Shown: piece after piece, positions 15,408 to 20,157 of the stretch | Position numbering within the stretch: position 1 is the stretch's first letter | Layout: the number at the start of each line of letters is the position of its first letter | Virus record (IMG/VR): IMGVR_UViG_3300032282_000504 | Coordinates: 1 to 20,157 of that record | Length of the DNA stretch: 20,157 bases | Source of the DNA: a virus | Strand: one strand, 5' to 3' | Program-made: the position numbers and the translations under genes | The notes under the pieces: model-generated | The model's database searches: none | The model's input: only the letters and a program-made list of their open reading frames with translations | What the model was told of the DNA's origin: nothing

Positions 15408-15430
15408 CAAAATTAAATAAAATAAAATAA

Positions 15431-15880
15431 ATGGCGGAAAGAAAACACGATTTTTTAAAATATTGGAGGGTTATTAGATACTTCGTTAAGCAGAAGTACA
15501 ACCTATCACAAGCAGACCTAGACATTATATTGTTCCTATACTCGGAGGAGTACTTCGACCAAGACAAGTTCAGCGAGTTTGACGAGCTGCTTAGTTGGGA
15601 TAAGAAACGATTTACGCACCTAGTGCGAGACGGTTGGATCGAGTCCTTCCGTAAGAAGAACCCTACCTATAGAAGGTCTCTATATAAGCTGTCGTATAAG
15701 GCTGTTAGGTTATGCCTGTCCATATACAACAAGCTTAGCGGGGAAGAGATCCCTACAAGCGACTGCCATAACCCTATGTTCGCAAAGAATGTTAGGTACA
15801 CAGACAAGGTATACCGCAACATGATCAAGTCTATGAACAAAGAGTTTAGGACCGCTAGGTTAAACTCTCGCAACGACTAA
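15431..15880 (+). CDS. Winged-helix (MarR-like) DNA-binding protein
   Basis: A 149-residue protein and the only plus-strand gene in the first 19 kb. The start is MAERKHDFLKYWRVIRYFVK. The segment YNLSQADLDIILFLYSEEYF (about 23-42) followed by FSEFDELLSWDKKRFTHLVRDGWIESFRKK (about 47-78 by segments) has the helix, helix-turn-helix and wing order of MarR-type proteins; YKLSYKAVRLCLSIYNKLSGEE (about 87-108) would be the dimerisation helix. I recognise it as a recurring type in phages of marine Bacteroidota. It is divergent from the late block across a palindrome and could control that promoter and its own. It ends 7 bases before the groES stop, so the two genes converge. Confidence 0.6.
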   Translation: MAERKHDFLKYWRVIRYFVKQKYNLSQADLDIILFLYSEEYFDQDKFSEFDELLSWDKKRFTHLVRDGWIESFRKKNPTYRRSLYKLSYKAVRLCLSIYNKLSGEEIPTSDCHNPMFAKNVRYTDKVYRNMIKSMNKEFRTARLNSRND

Positions 15881-15887
15881 CGTCCTA

Positions 15888-16145
15888 TCACAGCACGACC
15901 ACAACGTCGCCCTCTCTTATGATCGTACAGTGAGCCTCGTCGATCACCATCGTGAACGAACGACCTTTGTCGTAGTACACCACGTCGTCTACCTTTATGT
16001 CAGACACCTCTGTGCCCGGAGCAACTACAGTCGCCTTCTTGTACCTCATCTGATTAGCGTCCTCGCCTGATAACACCAAGCCTGACTCTGTTACTATCTC
16101 CTCGTCTATGTTTTTTACTACTATGTATTTCCCTATTGGTTTCAT
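15888..16145 (-). CDS. groES: Co-chaperonin GroES, roofless form
   Basis: An 85-residue lid protein for the chaperonin encoded upstream. Core strands match GroES: MKPIGKYIVVK at the start, ATVVAPGTEV (38-47), IKVDDVVYYDK (50-60) and CTIIREGDVVVVL at the end. The mobile loop that docks on GroEL lies at about 15-32, with LVL (23-25) at the place of the E. coli IVL docking tripeptide. Between APGTEV and DIKVDDVV the protein lacks the approx. 10-residue hairpin (E. coli about 45-57) that forms the roof of the lid. Phage T4 gp31 also lacks this roof, which enlarges the cage for its capsid protein. Two genes downstream of groEL in the same direction, 3 bases after the 29-residue gene. Confidence 0.88.
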   Translation of the reverse strand: MKPIGKYIVVKNIDEEIVTESGLVLSGEDANQMRYKKATVVAPGTEVSDIKVDDVVYYDKGRSFTMVIDEAHCTIIREGDVVVVL

Positions 16146-16148
16146 TGT

Positions 16149-16238
16149 CTAGTCTTTATTGTTTTCAATATCGTTTAGTATTATTACTAGCAACATGCCT
16201 ATTAGTATTGACATAGCTAAAAATGTTGATCCTATCAT
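16149..16238 (-). CDS. 29-residue single-membrane-segment peptide between groEL and groES
   Basis: ATG 16238-16236 to TAG 16151-16149, reading MIGSTFLAMSILIGMLLVII then LNDIENNKD. Residues 4-21 are a continuous hydrophobic stretch, followed by a charged tail, as expected for a small membrane protein with the tail in the cytoplasm. It fits between the groEL stop (16251) and the groES start (16145) with gaps of 12 and 3 bases. Small size makes chance a real possibility; the tight fit, the AT-rich start region and the clean membrane-plus-tail design argue for a real gene. A role with the chaperonin is unproven. Confidence 0.45.
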   Translation of the reverse strand: MIGSTFLAMSILIGMLLVIILNDIENNKD

Positions 16239-16250
16239 ATTATATATTGT

Positions 16251-17861
16251 TTATACAGCGTCGTAGCTACGAGCCATGGTTATGATTGCGTTCGTGCTTA
16301 GTATGGTCACGGCCACCGACATAGCGTTCTCAAGCGCACACCGAGTCACCTTCAACGGGTCTATCACCCCTAGCTTTATCATGTCTCCGTACTCGCCCGT
16401 CTTCACGTTATACCCAACGGTGTTATCTACGCCCGACACCCCACGCCCGTACACGTGTTCGTACGTCAGCCCTGCGTTTATCAGTATCTGATTGATGGGC
16501 GCCCCTAGTGCGTGCATCACGATCCTCGTGGCGTGCTCCCTGCCGCCGATCTCTAACTCCACCGAGTTGAGCGCATGCCCTCCACCGGCAAGGATGCCCT
16601 CCTCCATGGCCGACTTAACCGCACACACGGCGTCGTCCACCCTGTCGTACAACTCCTTCTGCTCCAAGTCGGTGTTGCCACCGACGAATATAACACCGAT
16701 ACCGCCCGTAAGCGATGCGATCCTCTCCGCTATAAAGTCCTTGTCCACCTTCTTGTTGGCCAACTTGTGTGCGTCCCATAGCTGAGACACCCTCTGCTCC
16801 ACCACGATAGACTCCACACCCACGTCGCTCTTCATCAGCACCGTCTTGTCCTTACCGACGATAGCCCTGCGCACGTGGCCTAGGTCCTCCATGGTGATAT
16901 GACTCAGGTCGTCCCCGGTCTTCTCGCTAAAGTAAGTTGCTCCGATAGCCACCGCTATGTCCTGCATCAACTCGTGCTGCTTGTACCCGAAGTTAGGCGG
17001 AGCGACAGCGCACACCTTTATGTTTCCCTTCATCACGTTAGCCGCCAACGTGTTCACCACGTTAGTGCTGCACGGAGATATAATAAGTAACCGCTTGCCG
17101 CTAGCCACGATTGGTTTCAGTATCGCCTCGATCTGCAATATGTTTGGTATCTCGATGTCCGCCACTAATACACACACGTCGTCCATCACGCACTCGTCCT
17201 TCTTGTTGTCGTTTATAAACAGCGGGGACAGATACCCCCGGTCGATCTTTATCCCGTTGGTCACCTCCACATACGTCTCAGTGGTCTGCGACCTCTCCAC
17301 CGCAACCACGCCGTTGCCTCCCACCTGCTTGTACACCTCGGCGATCATCGCGCCCAACACAGGGTCGTTGTTGGCAGAGATAGTGGCGACGTCCACCAAC
17401 ATCTCGTCCGTCACGTCTACGGCCATACCCTTTAACTTGTCCACCACCTCGTCGCATATGTCCACCATGTCTCTTAGCACCACGTTCTTGTTCACGCCAT
17501 CCTCACCCAACACAGCAGACCCGGCCAACACCAAGGCCTCGGTCAGCACAATAGCAGTCGTCGTCCCGTCACCCGCAGACGTCGCCGTCTTGTCGGCAGC
17601 CTCCTTCATCATCTTAACCGCTAGGTTCTCTATCGGGTCCATTAAGTCCACAGACTTAGCCACCGTCACACCATCCTTAGTCACCGTTATACCATGGGTA
17701 TGATTAGGAGACTCTATCAGCACAGTGTTGCCGCTAGGTCCTAACGTGCTCTTTACAGCCTTAGCCATCTTAGTTACGCCGCTTATTAACCTCGACCTTG
17801 CGTCGTCGTCGAAGTTTAAGTTCTTGGGTGAGTACCCTTGGTTTGTATTCATCGTGTTCAT
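16251..17861 (-). CDS. groEL: Phage chaperonin GroEL (Hsp60) with changed ring interface
   Basis: A 536-residue group I chaperonin, full-length in all three domains. Catalytic and nucleotide residues are kept: LGPSGNTV (40-47), TKDGVTVA with D63 (E. coli D52), AGDGTTTA with D98 (E. coli D87), EEGILAGGG (420-428) and D410 (E. coli D398). Apical landmarks DRGYLSPLFI and MQDIA are present, but E. coli GFGDRRK is NFGYKQH here. Aligned by hand to E. coli GroEL, the inter-ring residues differ: K105 to A116, a gap of about 7 residues spanning E434, R452 to N457, E461 to T466, S463 to E468, V464 to H469. The C-terminal GGM tail is absent (ends ITMARSYDAV). GC content is about 57-65% in lines sampled, against about a third in nearby genes, so acquisition from another genome or strong codon selection is likely. 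It leads the groEL, 29-aa gene, groES operon from the promoter at 17896-17920. Confidence 0.93.
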   Translation of the reverse strand: MNTMNTNQGYSPKNLNFDDDARSRLISGVTKMAKAVKSTLGPSGNTVLIESPNHTHGITVTKDGVTVAKSVDLMDPIENLAVKMMKEAADKTATSAGDGTTTAIVLTEALVLAGSAVLGEDGVNKNVVLRDMVDICDEVVDKLKGMAVDVTDEMLVDVATISANNDPVLGAMIAEVYKQVGGNGVVAVERSQTTETYVEVTNGIKIDRGYLSPLFINDNKKDECVMDDVCVLVADIEIPNILQIEAILKPIVASGKRLLIISPCSTNVVNTLAANVMKGNIKVCAVAPPNFGYKQHELMQDIAVAIGATYFSEKTGDDLSHITMEDLGHVRRAIVGKDKTVLMKSDVGVESIVVEQRVSQLWDAHKLANKKVDKDFIAERIASLTGGIGVIFVGGNTDLEQKELYDRVDDAVCAVKSAMEEGILAGGGHALNSVELEIGGREHATRIVMHALGAPINQILINAGLTYEHVYGRGVSGVDNTVGYNVKTGEYGDMIKLGVIDPLKVTRCALENAMSVAVTILSTNAIITMARSYDAV

Positions 17862-17895
17862 CTTATTAAATTTAATTTGTTTATTATATAAAGCG

Positions 17896-17920
17896 CAAAT
17901 ATAAAAAATATTTAGACCAA
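17896..17920 (-). promoter_or_regulatory. groEL operon promoter
   Basis: On the minus strand TATATTTG (17903-17896) matches the -7 box exactly. The nearest TTG (17920-17918) is only 14 bases upstream, short for this promoter type, so the -33 part is weak or replaced by an activator. Predicted start near 17890, leader about 30 bases. This leader is longer than those of the other promoters here. Confidence 0.4.
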
Positions 17921-17997
17921 TACTATACCATACCTAAATAATAATTTATGCCAACTATATGACGAGGATTCCTAATAAAAACAATACAATGTCAGAA

Positions 17998-18147
17998 ATG
18001 TCGAGTTTATCTCCCCCTATATATATATATATATTTATATATATATTATTTTTTTTCCCATAAAATAATAGGATAAAAATCGACATTATCGACATCCCAT
18101 TGATAATCAATAAGTTACTCGACACAAAATCGACATCAAAATGTCGA
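17998..18147. repeat. Cluster of TCGACAT/ATGTCGA sites around a TA tract
   Basis: ATGTCGA occurs at 17998-18004 and 18141-18147, and its reverse complement TCGACAT at 18080-18086, 18089-18095 and 18130-18136, with a partial TCGACA at 18119-18124. The last two full sites form an inverted repeat around CAAA. The TA tract 18018-18050 lies between the first and second sites. Five copies of a 7-mer within 150 bases is far more than expected by chance. Suggests binding sites of one protein: a repressor, or an initiator at an origin whose easily melted part is the TA tract. Confidence 0.6.
18100..18117. repeat. 18-base repeat TTGATAATCAAYAAGTTA, copy 1
   Basis: The 18 bases reappear at 19289-19306 with one mismatch (T for C), in the same orientation. 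The first 11 bases are a palindrome (TTGAT-A-ATCAA). The two copies bracket the small gene 18228-18446 and most of the repeat-rich gap. Confidence 0.5.
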
Positions 18148-18227
18148 ATATCGGGTATTTTAATAGAAAAGGGGAAAAGAAATTAATCTCCTCCCCTAGA
18201 CTCAACATAAATAACAAACAAAAAATA

Positions 18228-18446
18228 TTAATAACCTCTGTTCATCTTCATCGCTAACGCCATTCCCGTGGCACAGGTTTCAATCTTCTGAGCCATCTTC
18301 TTAGCGTTCGCAATCTCTTTCCTTTCGATAGCCATCTTGGTTATACCCGCCATGCTATCAGGTCTGTTGTTAATCAACCTGCCGCCTCTAACCTCCAATC
18401 CGTCGGTTCCAATGAAGCCGTCCTGTAGTTTAATGTTGTTGTACAT
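18228..18446 (-). CDS. Small hypothetical protein (72 aa) alone in the control region
   Basis: A 72-residue protein starting MYNNIKLQDGFIGTDGLEVR. The first half (1-25) looks beta-like, the second half (33-70) is one long helix rich in Lys, Ala and Met (ITKMAIERKEIANAKKMAQK). Its codon use resembles the late genes rather than groEL. It lies alone, 366 bases upstream of groEL, and has its own -7 box 14 bases before the ATG (18460-18467). A role near a putative origin is possible, for example as a small binding protein, but nothing in the sequence shows it. Confidence 0.5.
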   Translation of the reverse strand: MYNNIKLQDGFIGTDGLEVRGGRLINNRPDSMAGITKMAIERKEIANAKKMAQKIETCATGMALAMKMNRGY

Positions 18447-18459
18447 AATAAAGTTTTTA

Positions 18460-18467
18460 CAAATATA
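18460..18467 (-). promoter_or_regulatory. -7 box before the 72-aa gene
   Basis: TATATTTG on the minus strand, the same octamer as at 1361, 11994, 15374 and 17896, 14 bases before ATG 18446. No TTG is found 17-23 bases upstream, so the promoter is incomplete or activator-dependent. Confidence 0.35.
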
Positions 18468-18667
18468 CAGATATTTTTAGACTTTAGGCTATATACCCGA
18501 TCTGCGAAACACGATCGCTACAGAAAGTCGAATTTTTTTCGAGGGGTGGGGGTGCAGTTTTGGAATTCCCTTGGACATTTTTTAGGGATTCCCCATAGGG
18601 GTATGGGGTATAGTGGCGTTGTTATAATTAAATTAGTACGCATACATATATATAGGTAGCTAATTCG

Positions 18668-18681
18668 TAGGCTATAGCCTA
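18668..18681. repeat. 14-base perfect palindrome TAGGCTATAGCCTA
   Basis: A perfect self-complementary site in the divergent region. The half-site TAGGCTATA also occurs near 18485 (TTTAGGCTATATA). Could be an operator for a dimeric protein; there is no gene close enough to say which promoter it would serve. Confidence 0.45.
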
Positions 18682-18740
18682 TGGCTTGCCGTATGCACGT
18701 AGCACACGCTAGCTATCGCATAGGATTAGAGAGAGTAAAC

Positions 18741-19202
18741 TTGAAGTAATACTTTAACCTTCCCTTATAAGTTATTGATTACTAACTACTTATGTAAATA
18801 TGTAGTACGAGCACACTTGCTCCCTGTCAACAAGTGTATGCATACAGATTAGTTTATTTGGTTTGGCTTTTCCTATTTAACATAATATTATTTATAAGAC
18901 AGATGCACAGCAATTTAAACTTAAAGTATAGCTTTAAGTTGGAAATGTTAATTCATTGATTCACAATTAGTTATGATTCTTGAATATGCTTAAAGTAATA
19001 CTTTAACTTATTCGCATAACTAACTGAATGTCAAGCACTTATGCAAAAATTCGCATAAATAATTCACGCTTGAACAATCACTTTAACTTTTACTACGCAA
19101 CTTACTGAACATCAAACACTTATGCAATAAAATTTAGACAAGCCTAAACTTTTTTTTAGGAAAACCTAAGCTTATAATGTATTAAGTATCAATCGCTTAT
19201 GC
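18741..19202 (+). repeat. Family of degenerate ~50-base repeats
   Basis: Best pair: 19000-19046 and 19080-19127, both ACTTTAACTT..., then TAAC/AACTTACTGA, then TCAAxCACTTATGCAA, with the 11-mer CACTTATGCAA identical (19036 and 19117, 81 bases apart). A looser copy at 18751-18800 starts ACTTTAACCTTCC and ends CTACTTATGTAAAT; another at about 19181-19202 keeps ATCAATCGCTTATGC; a very loose one is at about 18932-18978. Inverted repeats precede three of them: 18741-18757, 18918-18940 (arms AACTTAAAG/CTTTAAGTT) and 18990-19006 (TTAAAGTA-A-TACTTTAA). These look like initiator or regulator sites (iterons), or a repeated RNA element. Confidence 0.6.
18990..19006. repeat. 17-base palindrome TTAAAGTA-A-TACTTTAA
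   Basis: Perfect 8-base arms around a single A. A one-mismatch version is at 18741-18757 and a related 9-bp inverted repeat is at 18918-18940. It forms the left part of repeat unit 19000-19046. Confidence 0.6.
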
Positions 19203-19226
19203 TCAGACAGAGGGTAGCCCCTCGCC

Positions 19227-19247
19227 TATTTAGAATCGGTCTAAATA
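19227..19247. repeat. 8-bp hairpin TATTTAGA/TCTAAATA
   Basis: Arms 19227-19234 and 19240-19247 around ATCGG. It is not followed by a T run on the plus strand, so it is not a clear terminator. May be an operator or part of a structured leader for the plus-strand genes. Confidence 0.4.
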
Positions 19248-19288
19248 ACAAGCCCTACTTACCAAATCTCAAATTAAAATTTTTCCCC

Positions 19289-19306
19289 TTGATAATCAAC
19301 AAGTTA
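19289..19306. repeat. 18-base repeat TTGATAATCAAYAAGTTA, copy 2
   Basis: Same orientation as 18100-18117, one mismatch. Lies 118 bases before the first plus-strand start codon. Confidence 0.5.
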
Positions 19307-19337
19307 GAATATATTTAAAAAAAAGTTATATAAAAAT

Positions 19338-19368
19338 TTGGAAAGATCAAAATATCGTTGTAGAATTG
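19338..19368 (+). promoter_or_regulatory. Weak promoter candidate for the plus-strand block
   Basis: TTG (19338-19340), 20 bases, then TAGAATTG (19361-19368), one mismatch from TAnnTTTG. Predicted start near 19374, about 50 bases before ATG 19424. The spacing is right but the -7 box is imperfect; early phage genes may use an activator. Confidence 0.3.
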
Positions 19369-19423
19369 CACATCAATTAAACAAACGATTGACAATTATT
19401 AAACACTAAAACAAATAAATATT

Positions 19424-19681
19424 ATGACACAGATCAAAATGACAGAGACACGCTTTGAATTAGTAGGTAAGGTAACCTACAAGCAAGTAAGCGAAGAGGT
19501 AACAACAATTGACGGCAACCAATACAATCTAATTATTAGCTCTTGCAATGCGTTTAGGAGGTTAGGAGGTAGCGAGACTATAACTAGAGGCTACACTTGT
19601 ATAGGCTATAACGTGGTTAAGCTAGTTAGCAAGAGTCCAAGCAGAGCGATTAAGGTAGTAAGACAATTCGAATTCAATTAA
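19424..19681 (+). CDS. Small hypothetical protein (85 aa), first of the divergent block
   Basis: An 85-residue protein starting MTQIKMTETRFELVGKVTYK, probably a small beta-rich domain (alternating strands FELVGKV, YNLIISS, YTCIGYNVVKLV) with a basic end (SPSRAIKVVRQFEFN). There is no membrane segment. It begins behind the leader AACAAATAAATATT, almost the same as the leader of the third gene at 19932. Codon use is AT-rich with G/C in some third positions. Such tiny genes after a control region are typical of phage early regions that interfere with the host; the role of this one is unknown. Confidence 0.6.
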   Translation: MTQIKMTETRFELVGKVTYKQVSEEVTTIDGNQYNLIISSCNAFRRLGGSETITRGYTCIGYNVVKLVSKSPSRAIKVVRQFEFN

Positions 19682-19704
19682 TAAACCAATAAACAATAAA
19701 CACT

Positions 19705-19899
19705 ATGACAATTTTAGTAGCAAAAGCAATCTTTATAATTCAGTTAAACCTAGGTTTAATCATACCTACAGATGACGTAGACGGCAGAGTAATCTACTCA
19801 ATACCATCGGCAAATATCGAATACGCTTACGAGGGGGAGGTTTTAGAATACATACAAACGGGTACGTTCGACTATAACGAGGACTTACAAGACAATTAA
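19705..19899 (+). CDS. Small acidic hypothetical protein (64 aa)
   Basis: A 64-residue acidic protein. It begins MTILVAKAIFIIQLNLGLII, continues with PTDDVDGRVIYSIPSANIEY and ends FDYNEDLQDN. Residues 2-21 are hydrophobic (a possible signal or membrane segment, or buried strands) and the rest is acidic. It follows the first gene by 23 bases with the leader AACCAATAAACAATAAACAC. Not recognised; an acidic small protein could mimic DNA or bind a host protein, but there is no direct evidence. Confidence 0.55.
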   Translation: MTILVAKAIFIIQLNLGLIIPTDDVDGRVIYSIPSANIEYAYEGEVLEYIQTGTFDYNEDLQDN

Positions 19900-19931
19900 T
19901 TAATTAACCAATAAAAAAACAAATAAAAATT

Positions 19932-20157
19932 ATGACACTATTTAAAATTAACACAACTGCATTTGAAGACGAAGACTTTATGCTTGTAACAAACCTTACC
20001 GAGCAAGACATTATGGAGGTAATAAATCCAATTGTAATGGCAGAGCGAGACGGATACGAATACTATGATAACGATATGCTCGTGGAGGCTTTAATTACAC
20101 GTTATCCTAAAGCTAAGATACATATGTACACAGACTCATCAATCAATTTAATAACAA
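19932..20157 (+). CDS. Small hypothetical protein, C-terminus beyond right edge
   Basis: From ATG 19932 the frame stays open for 75 codons to the window end. The product starts MTLFKINTTAFEDEDFMLVT and is acidic, with the helix-like NLTEQDIMEVINPIVMAERD and DMLVEALITRYPKAKIHMYT. Its leader, AACCAATAAAAAAACAAATAAAAATT, repeats parts of both earlier leaders in this block, which supports the start. All three genes begin Met-Thr. Function unknown; the gene is incomplete here. Confidence 0.55.
   Translation, partial: MTLFKINTTAFEDEDFMLVTNLTEQDIMEVINPIVMAERDGYEYYDNDMLVEALITRYPKAKIHMYTDSSINLIT

Larger units (their letters stand above)
17862..18227. other. Non-coding region before groEL: promoter, TA tract and TCGACAT sites
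   Basis: No convincing gene lies here. From left to right it holds the groEL leader and promoter (17862-17920), a neutral AT-rich part, an ATGTCGA site (17998-18004), a TA-repeat tract followed by a T run (18018-18056), three forward TCGACAT sites and a further inverted one (18080-18147), one copy of an 18-mer that recurs at 19289 (18100-18117), then an AT-rich end. Confidence 0.6.
18447..19423. other. Long non-coding divergent region (about 980 bases)
   Basis: This is the gap between the minus-strand half and the plus-strand genes at right. No open reading frame with a plausible start and composition is present on either strand. It holds, left to right: a -7 box (18460), a G-rich tract (18541-18557), a 14-base palindrome (18668-18681), a family of degenerate repeats with palindromes (18741-19202), a short run of overlapping hairpins (19143-19169), an 8-bp hairpin (19227-19247), the second 18-mer copy (19289) and a weak plus-strand promoter (19338). 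No tRNA-like sequence was found. Confidence 0.6.

Noticed and set aside
15373-15567. A 64-codon minus-strand frame with a hydrophobic part, opposite the winged-helix gene
   Set aside because: It overlaps the palindrome and divergent promoter and lacks a leader; a shadow of the plus-strand gene explains it.
16957-17703. A 248-codon open frame on the plus strand opposite groEL
   Set aside because: It is fully antisense to a certain gene of high GC content, where stop codons are rare, and its product is Ser/Thr/Ile-rich without any motif.
19143-19169. CCTAAA...TTTAGG...CCTAA overlapping hairpins as a terminator
   Set aside because: Stems are only 5-6 bp and no gene ends nearby; better seen as part of the repeat-rich gap.
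18447-19423. tRNA gene or CRISPR array in the long gap
   Set aside because: No cloverleaf with a GTTCRA loop was found on either strand, and the repeats are degenerate with unequal spacing, unlike CRISPR.
1-20157. Integrase, transposase or insertion sequence
   Set aside because: No recombinase motif, terminal inverted repeat or target duplication was seen, so temperate or transposing life style cannot be supported from this window.

Overview
The window is a piece of a tailed double-stranded DNA phage (or prophage) genome that almost certainly infects a Bacteroidota host, most plausibly a marine or flavobacterial one. Three things support this. The head genes lie in the order major capsid, scaffold-like protein, portal, large terminase. 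Short AT-rich leaders carry the Bacteroidota-type promoter box TATATTTG, with a TTG element upstream in the better cases. Start codons sit behind A-rich tracts rather than Shine-Dalgarno sites. The long portal (813 aa) and terminase (762 aa) resemble those of crAss-like and related Bacteroidota podoviruses; that placement is an inference.

Layout. From 1 to about 15355 almost everything is on the minus strand and tightly packed, often with ATGA overlaps. Reading in the direction of transcription: small basic proteins (15355-14178), a putative decoration or spike-base protein (13994-13515), a lysis-like group (13486-12007: two holin candidates, a spanin-like coiled-coil protein, a DUF5675 lysin candidate), two small proteins (11967-11382), two tail-fibre or receptor-binding proteins that share modules (11372-7695), a group beside the terminase that holds a 2-oxoglutarate/Fe(II) oxygenase-like protein and a possible tandem GroES-like protein (7695-6053), then terminase, portal, scaffold-like protein and the start of the major capsid gene, which runs off the left edge.

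A winged-helix-like gene (15431-15880) is the only plus-strand gene in this half. It faces away from the minus block across a promoter region that carries an 11-bp palindrome. To its right is a phage chaperonin operon (17861-15888, minus): groEL, a 29-residue membrane peptide, then groES. The GroES lacks the roof hairpin. The GroEL has lost or changed the residues that hold the two rings together in E. coli GroEL, and its gene is far richer in G+C than the surroundings.

The right end is a switch point. Two non-coding stretches (17862-18227 and 18447-19423) surround one small gene and carry clustered TCGACAT motifs, a TA tract, palindromes and a family of degenerate repeats of about 50 nt. Beyond them a divergent plus-strand block of very small genes begins (19424 to the end), probably early genes. 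The repeat-rich zone is a candidate replication origin and/or control region.

Working model (inference): the left block makes heads, fibres and lysis proteins; the chaperonin pair, possibly with the GroES-like protein beside the terminase, folds a phage protein such as the capsid; the winged-helix protein may control its own divergent promoter.
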